Shown here piece by piece: positions 1 through 9,606 of a stretch of 64,000 nt of DNA (positions within the stretch are counted from its first letter, which is position 1; the number at the start of each line of letters is the position of its first letter). The DNA is taken from positions 955,469-1,019,468 of the forward strand of contig JAACMV010000021.1 in assembly GCA_010909725.1 (NCBI GenBank), read 5' to 3'. This DNA comes from Picochlorum sp. 'celeri'. Taxonomy: Eukaryota > Chlorophyta > Trebouxiophyceae. A program made the translations under genes and the position numbers. The notes beneath the pieces are model-generated. The model had not been told where the DNA came from. It did not search any database and saw nothing but the letters and a program-made list of their open reading frames with translations.

Positions 1-2052
1 TCCAGATGAGAATGCAAGCTCGCCCAACTGCCTCCATTTAGCTTCACTATCAGAAGCAGATGCCAAGCGCGATGCAAGATCCAATTCGCGTAATCCAATC
101 GCCAATTCAAACTTGTAGTCATCATCTGTTGCAATCTCCAATGCCTTTTCCGAGTACCCCTTGGCTTCCAAAAATTTGGCCAAAACATTATGGTGCTCCT
201 TTGGAATGCCATCAAGCACATCAGCAGCAGTGTCAAAGTCTTCACGCATGATGAGCGTTTTATACTCGACAATAGACAGCAAGAGTTCATACGATGTCAC
301 TCCGAAATCACGATCAACCAAAAAGACTCTTGATTGAGCTGCCATGTATCCCAACAAGTACATTGGGCGATCTAAATGATGCAGCGTTGTCACTTCACCA
401 CCAATACAGTAGTTCAATCTCCACGAAGCATTGTTGTATATGAAACAATCTCCAACCCAGATGGCTGACTTGACAACCTCTGGAATCTCAGCCTGCAGCT
501 CAAAGGCATCCTCAATGCCATCCTCATCATCAATCTCCTCACCAGATTCAAACACAGCATCCACCACATCTTGCTGATAGGATAACAAAAAGATTGCTTC
601 CTCAGTCGCAATAGCTACAGAACCACCCGACTCTGACCAATACAAGGCCTTGGCTGACACATCAATCCTGCGAATAGTTTCTCCAGTAGACCAATCAAGG
701 AACATGACAAACTCCTTTGTCCTCACACCAAGCAACGCCCCTCCATGAATACCAGTAATAGCAAATGGTACTTTGATGGGAAACGCTTCTTTAAAGTTCT
801 TGTGCACCTTGATGATGTTGGAGCTTTCCCTTGTTGCATACACTGAAGAATCCTGACTCCACGCAAACTCCAGAGCAGAACCAAACGCCTTATTCCTCCA
901 CGCCAACGCAGTATACACCACATACTCTCCATCACCACACACCGCCACAAACCGACCGTTTGGAGAATGCTCCAAACTCTGAGGATACACATCAGAAGAC
1001 CCCAAATCCTTCACCGCCAATGGCAACCTCTCCCCATCCTCAGTCTGCGCAGCCACATCCCCCAGCGCCTTTATATTCACCGTCTGAACTTCATTATGAC
1101 GCGCCCAAATAACCTTCCCAGACGCATCCATCGACACCAAAGGATCCTCTCGCCCCATGGTAATCATCACACACCCCTCATCATACCCAAACGCCACCGC
1201 ATTGCTCCCCCTACACGTCGCAATCGCCCACGCCCTCTCCATCCCATAATTCAGCGTACTCTCCAACCGATACGTCGTCGAATGCCACATCTTAATCGTC
1301 CCATCCTCCGCCCCTGTCAATATCACCGGCAACTCTGGATGGAATGCCACAGCACTGATATTATGCGCATGCCCATCCAACGTCTGAATACACGCCTTGG
1401 TCTGATAATCCCATATCTTCACCAGACTATCATCAGCCCCAGATATCAAATACGGCTTGTCCCCACCAACATAATAATCCACGCAGTTCACCCCACGCTC
1501 GTGCCCCTCCAATGTAAAATTCGGCACTGGAGACCCAATAGACCACACCTTGACAGTCCTATCCAGCGACGCCGATGCAAACGTATTCGTATCCTTTGGA
1601 TTAAAAGCCACGTACATCACATAATGACCATGCCCCTCAAACATCTGCGTGCACATCCAATCCTTGTCCCAATCCCACAGCTTGATCGTCATGTCATCAG
1701 AACACGTCAAAATCAACGGCAGAGTCGGATGCACCGCCACGTGTCTAATATAATCCTGATGAGCTTCAAACTGAGCAACTTTCTCCATCGTATTGTAATT
1801 ATACACCCGGATGACCATATCATCCGCCCCACAGACCAACCATTGCTTCCGGGGAATGAACTTGACAGTCCTCACAGGCAATTCGGTTACTTCAAATGAG
1901 TTCACCAGTGTGTTATCAACGTAATTCCAGATACACACGTGACCAGAGTAGAGGGATGTGACCAACCATGGCTCTGTCGGATGGATGTCCAATCCCTTGA
2001 CTCGCTCAGACCGTTGGCTGAATGTCCTGGTGGCATCCAGTCTCAACGGCAT
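1..2052 (-). CDS. COPB2: Coatomer subunit beta-prime (COPI), 3' end outside window
   Basis: An open frame of 684 codons runs from the ATG at 2052 (MPLRLDATRTFSQRSERVKG) to base 1 with no stop and no intron; the C-terminus lies beyond the window edge. It encodes the beta-prime subunit of the COPI coat, which carries Golgi-to-ER retrograde cargo. Visible are WD40 repeats with blade ends such as IRVYN, IKLWDWD, VKVWS and VKIWDYQ over the first 260 residues or so. A second propeller follows, then the start of the alpha-solenoid (FDTAADVLDGIPKEHHNVLAKFLE). The family is about 900 residues, so roughly three quarters is present. It is transcribed divergently from eIF1. Confidence 0.95.
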   Translation of the reverse strand, partial: MPLRLDATRTFSQRSERVKGLDIHPTEPWLVTSLYSGHVCIWNYVDNTLVNSFEVTELPVRTVKFIPRKQWLVCGADDMVIRVYNYNTMEKVAQFEAHQDYIRHVAVHPTLPLILTCSDDMTIKLWDWDKDWMCTQMFEGHGHYVMYVAFNPKDTNTFASASLDRTVKVWSIGSPVPNFTLEGHERGVNCVDYYVGGDKPYLISGADDSLVKIWDYQTKACIQTLDGHAHNISAVAFHPELPVILTGAEDGTIKMWHSTTYRLESTLNYGMERAWAIATCRGSNAVAFGYDEGCVMITMGREDPLVSMDASGKVIWARHNEVQTVNIKALGDVAAQTEDGERLPLAVKDLGSSDVYPQSLEHSPNGRFVAVCGDGEYVVYTALAWRNKAFGSALEFAWSQDSSVYATRESSNIIKVHKNFKEAFPIKVPFAITGIHGGALLGVRTKEFVMFLDWSTGETIRRIDVSAKALYWSESGGSVAIATEEAIFLLSYQQDVVDAVFESGEEIDDEDGIEDAFELQAEIPEVVKSAIWVGDCFIYNNASWRLNYCIGGEVTTLHHLDRPMYLLGYMAAQSRVFLVDRDFGVTSYELLLSIVEYKTLIMREDFDTAADVLDGIPKEHHNVLAKFLEAKGYSEKALEIATDDDYKFELAIGLRELDLASRLASASDSEAKWRQLGELAFSSG

Positions 2053-2500
2053 CGTAGATATCAATTGATGTATCTATCTAAAACAGAATACCAAGAATAG
2101 AAGTGAGATGGGGGAGGGAGAGACAGGAGGGGAGTATAACAACAGATGGATCAGAGTAGAGTATAGATGTCCCATCCATGGATGGGTTTGATGGGATATT
2201 TCTATAGCCTTGGCGCATGCCTTGAGGGATCCATGGTTGATCAAGAATCTTGCATTCTGAGTGGGTAGAGGCACATATAAATACGTATCTATTGGTTAAA
2301 GTATCAATAGTCTATTCATACGCCCACAGGTATGTTGTATGTGGCGGTGGCAGTCTCATGGCGATGATCAGGATTCGCGTTGAATATATTCGTGAGAACG
2401 GGGGCGGGAGAGGCCTGTTTGGTATGTATTATGAGTATTTAAATGTGCTTGTGTGTGTAGGAGTCTGTATTTTGATACGAAGGAAAAGAAGACACATCGC
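2053..2500. other. Divergent promoter region, COPB2 / eIF1
   Basis: This holds the 5' flanks of two divergent genes and no credible ORF. A TATAAATA-like element sits at 2276-2283. A possible 5'-UTR intron of the eIF1 gene starts at a GTATGT donor near 2330 and ends at a TGTGTAG acceptor near 2460. Confidence 0.5.
2276..2283 (+). promoter_or_regulatory. TATA-like element for eIF1
   Basis: TATAAATA lies in the non-coding flank about 220 nt before the eIF1 ATG, which would fit a transcript carrying a 5'-UTR intron. Similar TATAAATA/TATATAAAT boxes lie 40-90 nt upstream of other genes here (pirin, NAP1, DnaJ, RING-PHD). Confidence 0.35.
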
Positions 2501-2869
2501 ATGTCCGCTGCTGACCTCGGAGGATTTTCTTTGCCAACTGGACCGTCTCTGGGAGGTTTTGACCCATTCGAAAAAGAGGACGGGAAAACGAGCAAAAAGT
2601 CTGATGTGAAGGAGAGTGTGCATATTCGAGTGCAACAGAGGAATGGTAAAAAGTCATTGACAACGGTGCAAGGATTGCCTAAAGAGTTCGACCTGAAGAA
2701 GATATTGAAGGCGTTGAAGAAGGAATATTGCTGTAACGGGTGTGTTGTGGAGGACGAAGAATTGGGAAAGGTGTTGCAGTTGCAAGGTGATCAGAGGAAG
2801 AACGTGAGTACGTTTGTTGTGGAGAACAAGCTGGTGAAGAAGGATGCCATCAAGATTCATGGGTTCTAG
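2501..2869 (+). CDS. SUI1: Translation initiation factor eIF1 (SUI1)
   Basis: This 122-residue protein starts at MSAADLGGFSLP. It helps the 43S complex scan and select the AUG. The SUI1 fold is recognisable in VHIRVQQRNGKKSLTTVQGL, then FDLKKILKALKKEYCCNG, then LQLQGDQRKNVSTFV, and the length is normal for eIF1. The frame stays open upstream to 2453, but the conserved family N-terminus begins at the ATG at 2501. No intron falls inside the coding region. Confidence 0.96.
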   Translation: MSAADLGGFSLPTGPSLGGFDPFEKEDGKTSKKSDVKESVHIRVQQRNGKKSLTTVQGLPKEFDLKKILKALKKEYCCNGCVVEDEELGKVLQLQGDQRKNVSTFVVENKLVKKDAIKIHGF

Positions 2870-3211
2870 TACTAGTATAGGGTGGGATAGCGGTGGTATA
2901 GAGGTGTGGCGGTGTAGAGGAGTAGACATAGCGATGGTGGATTGTACGCGACGGAAATGAGTACTGCTTTCTCTCTCTCTTATTTCACTGTACCAACACG
3001 ATACTGCTGCGAATTTCCGAGTGCTGTGTTTTTATTTTTCCTTCTTCTTTGTCCGTCTCGATCTCATGATGAGAAGGAGGAAGGGGTAGGCGCATGCATA
3101 TGATACCACCACTACTACTACTATTCATGATGTTTACAATGTATGTAATACAAGTGCATTTTTTCTTCTTTTGGCCACTCGTGATGCATGCATGTTCTTT
3201 TAGAAGAATGA
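2870..3211. other. Convergent 3' flanks of eIF1 and the bilin reductase gene
   Basis: No ORF of interest. It contains a short (cta)n/(act)n run near 3109-3126 and the TGTAA signal of the bilin reductase on the minus strand at 3134-3138. Confidence 0.5.
3134..3138 (-). terminator. TGTAA poly(A) signal (bilin reductase gene)
   Basis: TTACA on the + strand reads TGTAA on the minus strand, about 75 nt after the stop codon at 3212. TGTAA is the usual polyadenylation signal of core chlorophyte algae. Confidence 0.5.
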
Positions 3212-4491
3212 TTATGATGCATGGTGTGTAGTACCATTATCCTCATCATCATTCTTTGTCGTCTTCTGAACATGATGGTCGAACATGAAATTGTCCATGT
3301 AATCGTCGGCCACCTCGGTGCCAAAGCATGTTGCCAAGACCCTGCGGGTCTTGTCATTTTCTAGCTGCTTGGCGCAGTATCGAATATGCGCTTGCTCAAT
3401 CTCTTGTATTGTACTGCTTCCATCTTCCAGAGGGGTCGCTAATCGAGCAAATTGAAGGTGGAAGTTGATCAATGCAAGGGTATACTTTAGGAATCCTCCC
3501 ATGTCCTCTGGGGATGTGGGCCGCAGAAGAATGCACAAGGGAGAAAATATGTCACGGCCCCAGTCTGGAATCCCCCTATTTGTTGCTACATTATACGTGT
3601 CTTGAAGTGACTGGACAGACTTTGCATAGAGTGGTGGCAACGTGAGGTTGGATGTCACTGGACATGGATCTATGATGGCCAGTGTTGGCGTGCCCTTGAA
3701 GGCCACCAGGTCCATGGATACAATGGGGAGGCTAAAGTTTGTCCGGGGATACATGACCAAGTGCAGGACTTGCATCCCATCCTGCTTCACAGCTACTTCA
3801 ATGTGAAGCTTTCGGAAACAGTACGACTCGTACACCCTATTCTCTATCTGCATCCTGGGCCATGCTGCATCCTCCTTTGAGGGGTCTGGTATATTATGGC
3901 TCATTCGACCCTCACCCTTGGGGTCCATCGTATCCAAGTACGCATACTTCCTCGGTATATCACTCGCTGTCACATCTGGGAGAATGTCCCACATCATCGT
4001 CTCGATATGACTCACCAAGAGCTCAATCTGGGGAATGACCAGTGGCCCCACACGCCAAGACCCCATCTTGACCATCTGAGCCACCTCCTGCGATGTGAGT
4101 GGTTTCTCTGCATCCATACAGTCATTCTCATACATGAATTATAAACAGCACACGCGTGTACAATGGACATACCTGGTGCATTGGCAGGTCGCTCTCCTCC
4201 ACTCTGTCCACTAGAACCCATGCCATAAAACAGATCATGCACTGTTGGATCCTCCATCATAGCATCCCATTCCCTCTGCTCTTGTTCATTAAGTCCATCT
4301 GGACGTCTGTATTCATCATTCGTATCTCTAGGCAAGGCACGACACACGCGTGTCTCCTGGTGGGTTGAGACGGAAAGCAAAGTCCCTTGGCAGTGATGCT
4401 GACTGCCCATTGACAGCCTGATGGCCATTCTCATTTTACTATCGGTTTGAATTTTTATGGATTCATTCCAATCGAAAAAAGAGGAATGCAT
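3212..4491 (-). CDS. PCYA: Ferredoxin-dependent bilin reductase, PcyA-like
   Basis: Two exons, 4491-4173 and 4107-3212, are joined over a 65-nt GT-AG intron to give 404 residues. The enzyme reduces biliverdin IX-alpha with ferredoxin electrons, probably to phycocyanobilin, in the plastid. The family core is visible as CFRKLHIEVAVKQDG, VLHLVMYPR, LPIVSMDLVAF and LAIIDPCPV. The His of VLHLVMYP and the Asp of SMDLVAF match the positions I recall as catalytic in PcyA. About 100 residues precede the conserved part and could hold a transit peptide. The start is uncertain (ATG at 4491, or the next in-frame ATG at 4434). PebB- or HY2-type specificity cannot be excluded by eye; PcyA is the usual green-algal form. 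Confidence 0.85.
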
Positions 4492-4754
4492 TTTGTTTTG
4501 GTCACGAATTCAGAAAATGCCTAATTAAGCAACTGCTCCACTCTAGATGCAGAGTGCCGGTTTCATGGTCCAAGTGGGTTATTCGAGGTATCATTCTTAT
4601 TCTATAGTAGGTGTTGCATTCTTTGAATCATATACAGGCGGATTACACTGTACAAGGGCTGTTGTGTGCATGCACAATTCTTTCATGTGGATTGCAACAC
4701 ATTGGTGCGGTGAGACGACATCCTTGGTAGATTAAAATACGCTATACGTAGTAT

Positions 4755-6575
4755 ATGAGTGATTCTGATAGCATTACATTCGATTCCCTCGGGATCGATG
4801 CGAAGATTGTGAGGGCGTTGAATAAACGTCAATTTAGACATGCAACTCGAGTGCAGGCTGCATGCATCCCTAAAGCGTTAGAGGGGCATGATATTGTGGC
4901 ACGAGCTCGAACGGGGAGTGGGAAGACGTTGGCATACCTGGTGCCAGCGCTGCAGCGGTTGTTGGAGGTGGACAAGGGGAGGGTGGGGTGGCAGGCTCTC
5001 GTCCTGGTTCCTACCAAAGAGCTGTGTGAACAGGTGTGTCAGGAGGCCAAGTCATTGGCCCTTGCATGTTCAGGGTCTATTCAGGTGACGAGCTTGACTG
5101 GAGATGGGAGGAGTCTTCGCCAGGCGGCAGTTACCGCTGGTTCTGTTGTTGTGTCGACACCTGGTAGAGTGGCAGAGCTTATACGGAGCAAGGTTGTGCG
5201 TGGGGATATGCTCGGGTCCAATTTGACCTTTCTTGTGTTGGATGAAGCTGATCTCTTGTTGAGTTATGGATATGAGGAAGATATGGATGTGATTTCGCCA
5301 TGTATTCCTCGATCCTGCCAATGCATGCTGACGAGTGCCACCACATCAGAGGATGTGGAGAAGCTGACGAGATTGATTCTCCAAAATCCAGTATCACTGG
5401 ATCTATTGGATGTGACCGATCCAAATAAAAAAGTGTTAGAAGAAGGAAAGGATGATATTGATCACCGTAGAATAGATTTACCATCAGCATCGGGGAATCC
5501 AGGTTCCCTGACAGAGATGACGGAGCGGCTGCTGAGACTTCTGACGATTCTCAAGTATGGATTAGTGGAGAACAAAGTTTTAATCTTTGTGAATTCTCCA
5601 GATACGGGAATGAGGACGAGGCTGTTCTTGGATGCATTTGGAATACGCTGCTCTGAGATGCACTCAGAAATGCCTCTGAATACGAGAAACCATCTATTGC
5701 AACAATTTAATAGAGGGCTGTTCGATTATTTGATAGCTACAGATGATGTGCATGGAATGGACGATGCTTCAAAAGGCAAGAAGGGGAAGAAGAACAAGAA
5801 GGATGAGGAGTTTGGTGTGACACGTGGGATAGATTTTAAGGGAGTCAAAACTGTTATCAATCTGGAGCTTCCCTCAAGTATTGATGGATATACCCACCGC
5901 GTCGGTAGAACCGGGAGGGCGGGAGAGCATGGGACGGCCATCTCGATCGTGGGAAAGGGAGATGACTCCATCATAAAGGATGTTGTGGCTCGTTTGGAAA
6001 TCTCTGGCCAGTCCTTGTTGGAGTTTGATCGCATCACAGCGTCTGCAGTCGAAGGCCTCCGATATCGTGGAGAGGACGTGGCGAAGAGTATTACAAAATC
6101 AGTGATACGAGAAGCGCGAGCAAAGGATATTAAAGGAGAGTTGATGAACTCAAAACGCCTTGCCTCCTTCTTTGAGGAAAGACCATCTGATCTTCAGCTC
6201 CTTCGCCACGATAGGTCGGTGGCATCTACCACGGCAGGGGCTTCAGCCTCACATCTTAAACATGTACCAGCATATCTTCGCGACCCTTCACTCCAGGGGA
6301 AATCCTTTGTTGGCTCATCGGGTGTCGTTGGAGGCAATGGTTTTCTGGCACCACGAAAGAAGAGAAAGACTGACAAGATCGATCCAGTGAAGGGATTCAT
6401 GAGAGCACCAAAGCGTGGGGGTGATCGATTCGAAGAGCCTACAGAAATGGAGATGAGAGCCGAGAAAGCTGCTGAGAAGGAGCGCAAAAAGCTTAAAAAA
6501 GCTGGGAAATTGCCAGGAGAGCCATCATTCGTCCCAAAGAGGAATGTCCGGAGACACAAATCACGCAAACGTTGA
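4755..6575 (+). CDS. DBP9: DEAD-box RNA helicase, DBP9/DDX56 type
   Basis: A single 606-residue exon. Helicase motifs appear in order: Q-motif region RQFRHATRVQAACIP, motif I ARTGSGKT (residues 51-58), Ib STPGRV, II DEADLLL, III SATTSED, IV LIFVNSPD, V RGIDFKGV and VI HRVGRTGRAG. The continuation SYGYEEDM after DEAD and the basic C-terminal tail (KKLKKAGKLPGEP, RRHKSRKR) are typical of the nucleolar DBP9/DDX56 group, which acts in 60S ribosome assembly. A Lys-rich insert (GKKGKKNKKDEE) precedes motif V, as in this family. The 3' flank is very short: a TGTAA lies at 6602 and the next ATG at 6628. Confidence 0.94.
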   Translation: MSDSDSITFDSLGIDAKIVRALNKRQFRHATRVQAACIPKALEGHDIVARARTGSGKTLAYLVPALQRLLEVDKGRVGWQALVLVPTKELCEQVCQEAKSLALACSGSIQVTSLTGDGRSLRQAAVTAGSVVVSTPGRVAELIRSKVVRGDMLGSNLTFLVLDEADLLLSYGYEEDMDVISPCIPRSCQCMLTSATTSEDVEKLTRLILQNPVSLDLLDVTDPNKKVLEEGKDDIDHRRIDLPSASGNPGSLTEMTERLLRLLTILKYGLVENKVLIFVNSPDTGMRTRLFLDAFGIRCSEMHSEMPLNTRNHLLQQFNRGLFDYLIATDDVHGMDDASKGKKGKKNKKDEEFGVTRGIDFKGVKTVINLELPSSIDGYTHRVGRTGRAGEHGTAISIVGKGDDSIIKDVVARLEISGQSLLEFDRITASAVEGLRYRGEDVAKSITKSVIREARAKDIKGELMNSKRLASFFEERPSDLQLLRHDRSVASTTAGASASHLKHVPAYLRDPSLQGKSFVGSSGVVGGNGFLAPRKKRKTDKIDPVKGFMRAPKRGGDRFEEPTEMEMRAEKAAEKERKKLKKAGKLPGEPSFVPKRNVRRHKSRKR

Positions 6576-6601
6576 TAAATAAGAAATTTTATTTCTTCTC
6601 T

Positions 6602-6606
6602 TGTAA
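6602..6606 (+). terminator. TGTAA poly(A) signal (DBP9)
   Basis: TGTAA lies 27 nt after the DBP9 stop and only 22 nt before the next candidate ATG. Confidence 0.5.
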
Positions 6607-6627
6607 TACTGTATTAGTTGCGGAGTA

Positions 6628-7110
6628 ATGGGTAGATTTGGAGGTGGGGTTGGTCATGCCAATGCATGCTGCTGTCAACTGCGCTCATCTCGCGCCTTTG
6701 TTGTGCGACCATTATACGATAATATGCAACTCATATAACTGTCCATTAATTGCATTGCAGGTGGAACCAACAATAGCTCCTTTAATGGTAGGACGACCAA
6801 CTGGCAAAAGGTGAAAAGGATAAAGGCACGAGTGGCAAAGAAGAGATCCGGAGCGAAATCAAAGCATTTGGACACTGCTGTGGAAGGAGTGAGCGGCAAG
6901 AGGACTGGTAAATCCCAGAGGAAGTCCCAGAGGAAGGAAAGGCTTCGACAAAAGGAGCAACAGAATCTGGAGTCTGGGATGGATGTTGATGGTGAGAAGA
7001 AGCCTGCGAAGAACTTGGCAAAAGCATTGAAAAAGACTGGCAGTGGCAAGAAAATCGTTCGAAAGATGATGGGCAAGTCAGAGGGCGAGGTGGATGCAAT
7101 GACAGACTAG
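6628..7110 (+). CDS. Small Lys/Arg-rich protein, function unknown
   Basis: The main exon 6761-7110 follows a clear acceptor (TTGCATTGCAG) and encodes about 115 residues rich in Lys and Arg (VKRIKARVAKKRSGAKSK, SQRKSQRKERLRQKEQ), ending EGEVDAMTD. The acceptor phase requires one leading base, so exon 1 could be only ATGG (6628-6631, donor GTAGAT) or 6628-6652 (donor GTCATG); both are in phase and I cannot decide. The composition suggests a nuclear or nucleolar protein, but I do not recognise a family. Its stop codon ends 4 nt before the ATG of the TAD1 gene, so the two may share one transcript. Confidence 0.6.
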
Positions 7111-7114
7111 CAGT

Positions 7115-8377
7115 ATGGAGCAACTGATACAGGCGTTTTTAGAAACATTTAGGGGACTGGGGACTCGGGGGAAACCTCAACCTGCTGAGCACACCACCTT
7201 GGCTGGTGTAGTGGTTAAATTTGATGACACGTATGCTTTGGATGAGACGTTGCTTGGTGATTCATATGTATTTGTTGCAATGGCAACAGGAACCAGATGC
7301 ATTCCAGCAGCATCCAGGTGTCCAAAAGGATCCACTGTTCATGATGGCCATGCAGAGGTGTTGGCAAGAAGAGTTTTTAATAGATGGCTACTAGAGGAGA
7401 TAGAAAATTGTAGAAATGATGAGAGCTCGCTGATCTTCCAGAAAGATGGAGACAGGCCTCCTTGCCTGAGGGATGGAGTGAGTTTTGAGCTACTAATATC
7501 AGCTCTTCCTTGTGGAGATGCTTCCATCGTGGAACAACAGGGACGCAAGAGAGGTCGCACTGGTGCTAAAGTTGTCCCTCGCGATGGCCCTGCGAGATTG
7601 CCTGAGGCTGGTGATGTGGAGAACCAGGATTGTTCACAAGCGCGTGGGGTTGTTCGAAGAAAACCAGGGAAGGGTTCACCCACATCCAGCGTCTCGTGCA
7701 GCGACAAAATCCTTAAATGGAATCTGTTAGGTTTTCAGGGATGTTTAATGCTACCCCTCATCCAAGAGCCACTGTATTTTAGTAAGATTATTGCTCTCAC
7801 AAGTGATGAATGTGAAACACCAGGGAATGTGGACACTGCTGCATCGAAATCAATGCAAAGGGCGCTGTGGGAGCGTGCATGCAGCCTCAAGGAATACCTT
7901 GAAGGATCCATATTCGTTCGACAGACTTTTCCTAGGTTCACTGCGATTTCTGTGAACGCAGCAGTGCTGGAAGAGCATGGTCTTGTGGCATCTTCAACAA
8001 GGAAAGTCTCCCCAGGAATCTCTGCAATGTGGTGGGCCAAAGCGTCAAAGGACTGGAAGTCGAAACGTCTGGACTATATATCCCATATTCCTAAAGGCGA
8101 TAAGAATTACTGCGAGGTTATTGTTGGAAAAACCGGAGTAAAGATGGGCTTTCAAAAGTCAGCAACAGACCCACCTGTTTGCAACAAAGCATGTTCTCGC
8201 ATTTCACGTGCTTCTATGAGAGACTTGGTGCAGCAAATGTACGATTCTGGAGACGAGACACTCAATTCTGGTTCACACGATGAGCTCAAACTTTCCGTAT
8301 GTCCTGAGTACATGGAGGTCTGGAACAAACTCCGACAACCTGGATCGACATTATCAAATTGGATTTGTAAATCATGA
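7115..8377 (+). CDS. TAD1: tRNA-specific adenosine deaminase 1 (ADAT1/TAD1)
   Basis: A single 420-residue exon. The enzyme deaminates A37 to inosine in eukaryotic tRNA-Ala. The N-terminus (LGTRGKPQPAEHTTLAGVVV) resembles other family members, supporting the ATG at 7115. Zinc and catalytic motifs are DGHAEVLARR (HAE) and ALPCGDAS (PCGD), with a third Cys in SCSDKILKWNLLGFQG. The phrases QGRKRGRTGAKVVPRDG and QGCLMLPLIQEPLYFSKI are also family hallmarks. It starts 4 nt after the stop of the small basic ORF and converges on NBP35 with 42 nt between stops. Confidence 0.95.
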   Translation: MEQLIQAFLETFRGLGTRGKPQPAEHTTLAGVVVKFDDTYALDETLLGDSYVFVAMATGTRCIPAASRCPKGSTVHDGHAEVLARRVFNRWLLEEIENCRNDESSLIFQKDGDRPPCLRDGVSFELLISALPCGDASIVEQQGRKRGRTGAKVVPRDGPARLPEAGDVENQDCSQARGVVRRKPGKGSPTSSVSCSDKILKWNLLGFQGCLMLPLIQEPLYFSKIIALTSDECETPGNVDTAASKSMQRALWERACSLKEYLEGSIFVRQTFPRFTAISVNAAVLEEHGLVASSTRKVSPGISAMWWAKASKDWKSKRLDYISHIPKGDKNYCEVIVGKTGVKMGFQKSATDPPVCNKACSRISRASMRDLVQQMYDSGDETLNSGSHDELKLSVCPEYMEVWNKLRQPGSTLSNWICKS

Positions 8378-8378
8378 T

Positions 8379-8393
8379 TTACAGCTCGTGTAA
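8379..8393. terminator. Paired TGTAA signals of convergent TAD1 and NBP35
   Basis: TGTAA at 8389-8393 (+) follows the TAD1 stop. TTACA at 8379-8383 is TGTAA on the minus strand and follows the NBP35 stop. The two 3' ends must therefore overlap or abut. Confidence 0.5.
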
Positions 8394-8419
8394 TAAATAC
8401 TATTGTATAGATGATGAAT

Positions 8420-9536
8420 CTATGGAATTGGTTTCGATGCAACAATTTTGTCGACAATCCGCGTCAAACTCAATGCACTGGGACTTGCTTTTGCAGTTTC
8501 GAATATTGAAACGCCCTGCTCTGCAGCCTTGCTCATTTCCAAGTCCATTGGTATCTTGCCTAGAAAAGGGACTCCGAATTCATCTGACATTTTCTCAGCA
8601 GCACCATCCTTGGCGAAAAGCAGCTCACCATTGGCGCGAATATCCCCAGCATTAATACTGCCAAGAGCTTCACGAATCTTACTGGAAACATCATGGCCAT
8701 CCTGGTCAACAAATGACAGCGAGGCCACCGGCACTGTGAACCCTGACATATTTTCTATAACTCCCAAGATTGGAACGCCAGTCTTTTTGCAGAAATTTAT
8801 TTCCTTTCTGACATCAATCAGGGATACCTCTTGCGGCGTTGAAACAATAACTGCCCCAGCCAAATTCCCATGTGCCTTGTGACTGGGCAGCAAAAACTGC
8901 ACAGCCGAAATGTGCTCATCTGATGTGCCAGGGGGCGCATCAATCACAAGATAATCCAGCTTTCCCCAATCCACATCCTTCAGAAACTGTTTAATGAGGC
9001 CATTCTTGCGTGGCCCCCTCCAAATAACTGCATCATCTGGATTTGTGAGCATAAACCCAATGCTCATCACACCAAGATTCTCCTCGACATAGACAGGAGA
9101 CCATCCAGAATTGCTATGATGAATTTCCTGCCCTTCCAAACCGAGCATTCTTGGCATTGACGGGCCACATATGTCAATATCCAGCAGGCCCACTTCCAAA
9201 CCTTTGGAGGCCAGAGAGAGAGCCAACTGGGCACTCACTGTGGATTTTCCGACCCCGCCTTTCCCTGAAAGTACTAGCACAATATTCTTTACATACTGTA
9301 ATCTTTCAGCAATTGTCTGGAGATCCGGATCTGGACCCTTGGGCGCAGTGGAACAAATCTTCTGGTTGGGGCACCCAGCACACGCAGAAGCTTTTCCTGC
9401 CTGTTCACTATTCGTTCCAGGACAACCTGTAAATGCATTATTATGACTTAATGGGTCAACTGTAGATTAGGTATCCGAGAGAAAACGAGAATAGCGTACT
9501 CTCTGGTGCATTGTCCGGCACATGCGACGTAGCCAT
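8420..9536 (-). CDS. NBP35: Cytosolic Fe-S scaffold P-loop NTPase NBP35
   Basis: Exon 1 (9536-9500, MATSHVPDNAPE) joins exon 2 (9426-8420) over a 73-nt intron, giving 347 residues. NBP35 is a scaffold for cytosolic and nuclear Fe-S cluster assembly. The N-terminal cluster motif C-X13-C-X2-C-X5-C is intact (CPGTNSEQAGKASACAGC, then PNQKIC). The deviant Walker A is GKGGVGKST and the switch region is VIDAPPGTSDEH. The C-terminal CPXC motif usually found after ENMSGF is absent: the sequence reads ENMSGFTVPVASLSFVDQ with no cysteine. Plants lack the CFD1 partner, so this may reflect a green-lineage homodimeric scaffold. The join is well supported because it completes the Cys motif. Confidence 0.93.
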
Positions 9537-9568
9537 TTGAAATACTGAATCGAATTCGTAGGTAAAGT

Positions 9569-9573
9569 TTACA
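9569..9573 (-). terminator. TGTAA poly(A) signal (expansin-like gene)
   Basis: TTACA on the + strand lies about 34 nt past the stop codon (9607) of the minus-strand gene. Confidence 0.45.
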
Positions 9574-9606
9574 GTCAAAGATATTCAGAAACAAAATACT
9601 GAATTA

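Noticed and set aside
967..1899. Long + strand open frame of 310 codons
   Set aside because: It is antisense to the COPB2 WD40 coding frame, is rich in His/Arg/Pro as expected for a shadow frame, and matches no family.
4547..4735. 62-codon + strand frame (MQSAGFMVQVGYSRYHSY)
   Set aside because: It sits in the divergent promoter gap between the bilin reductase and DBP9, with no family resemblance.
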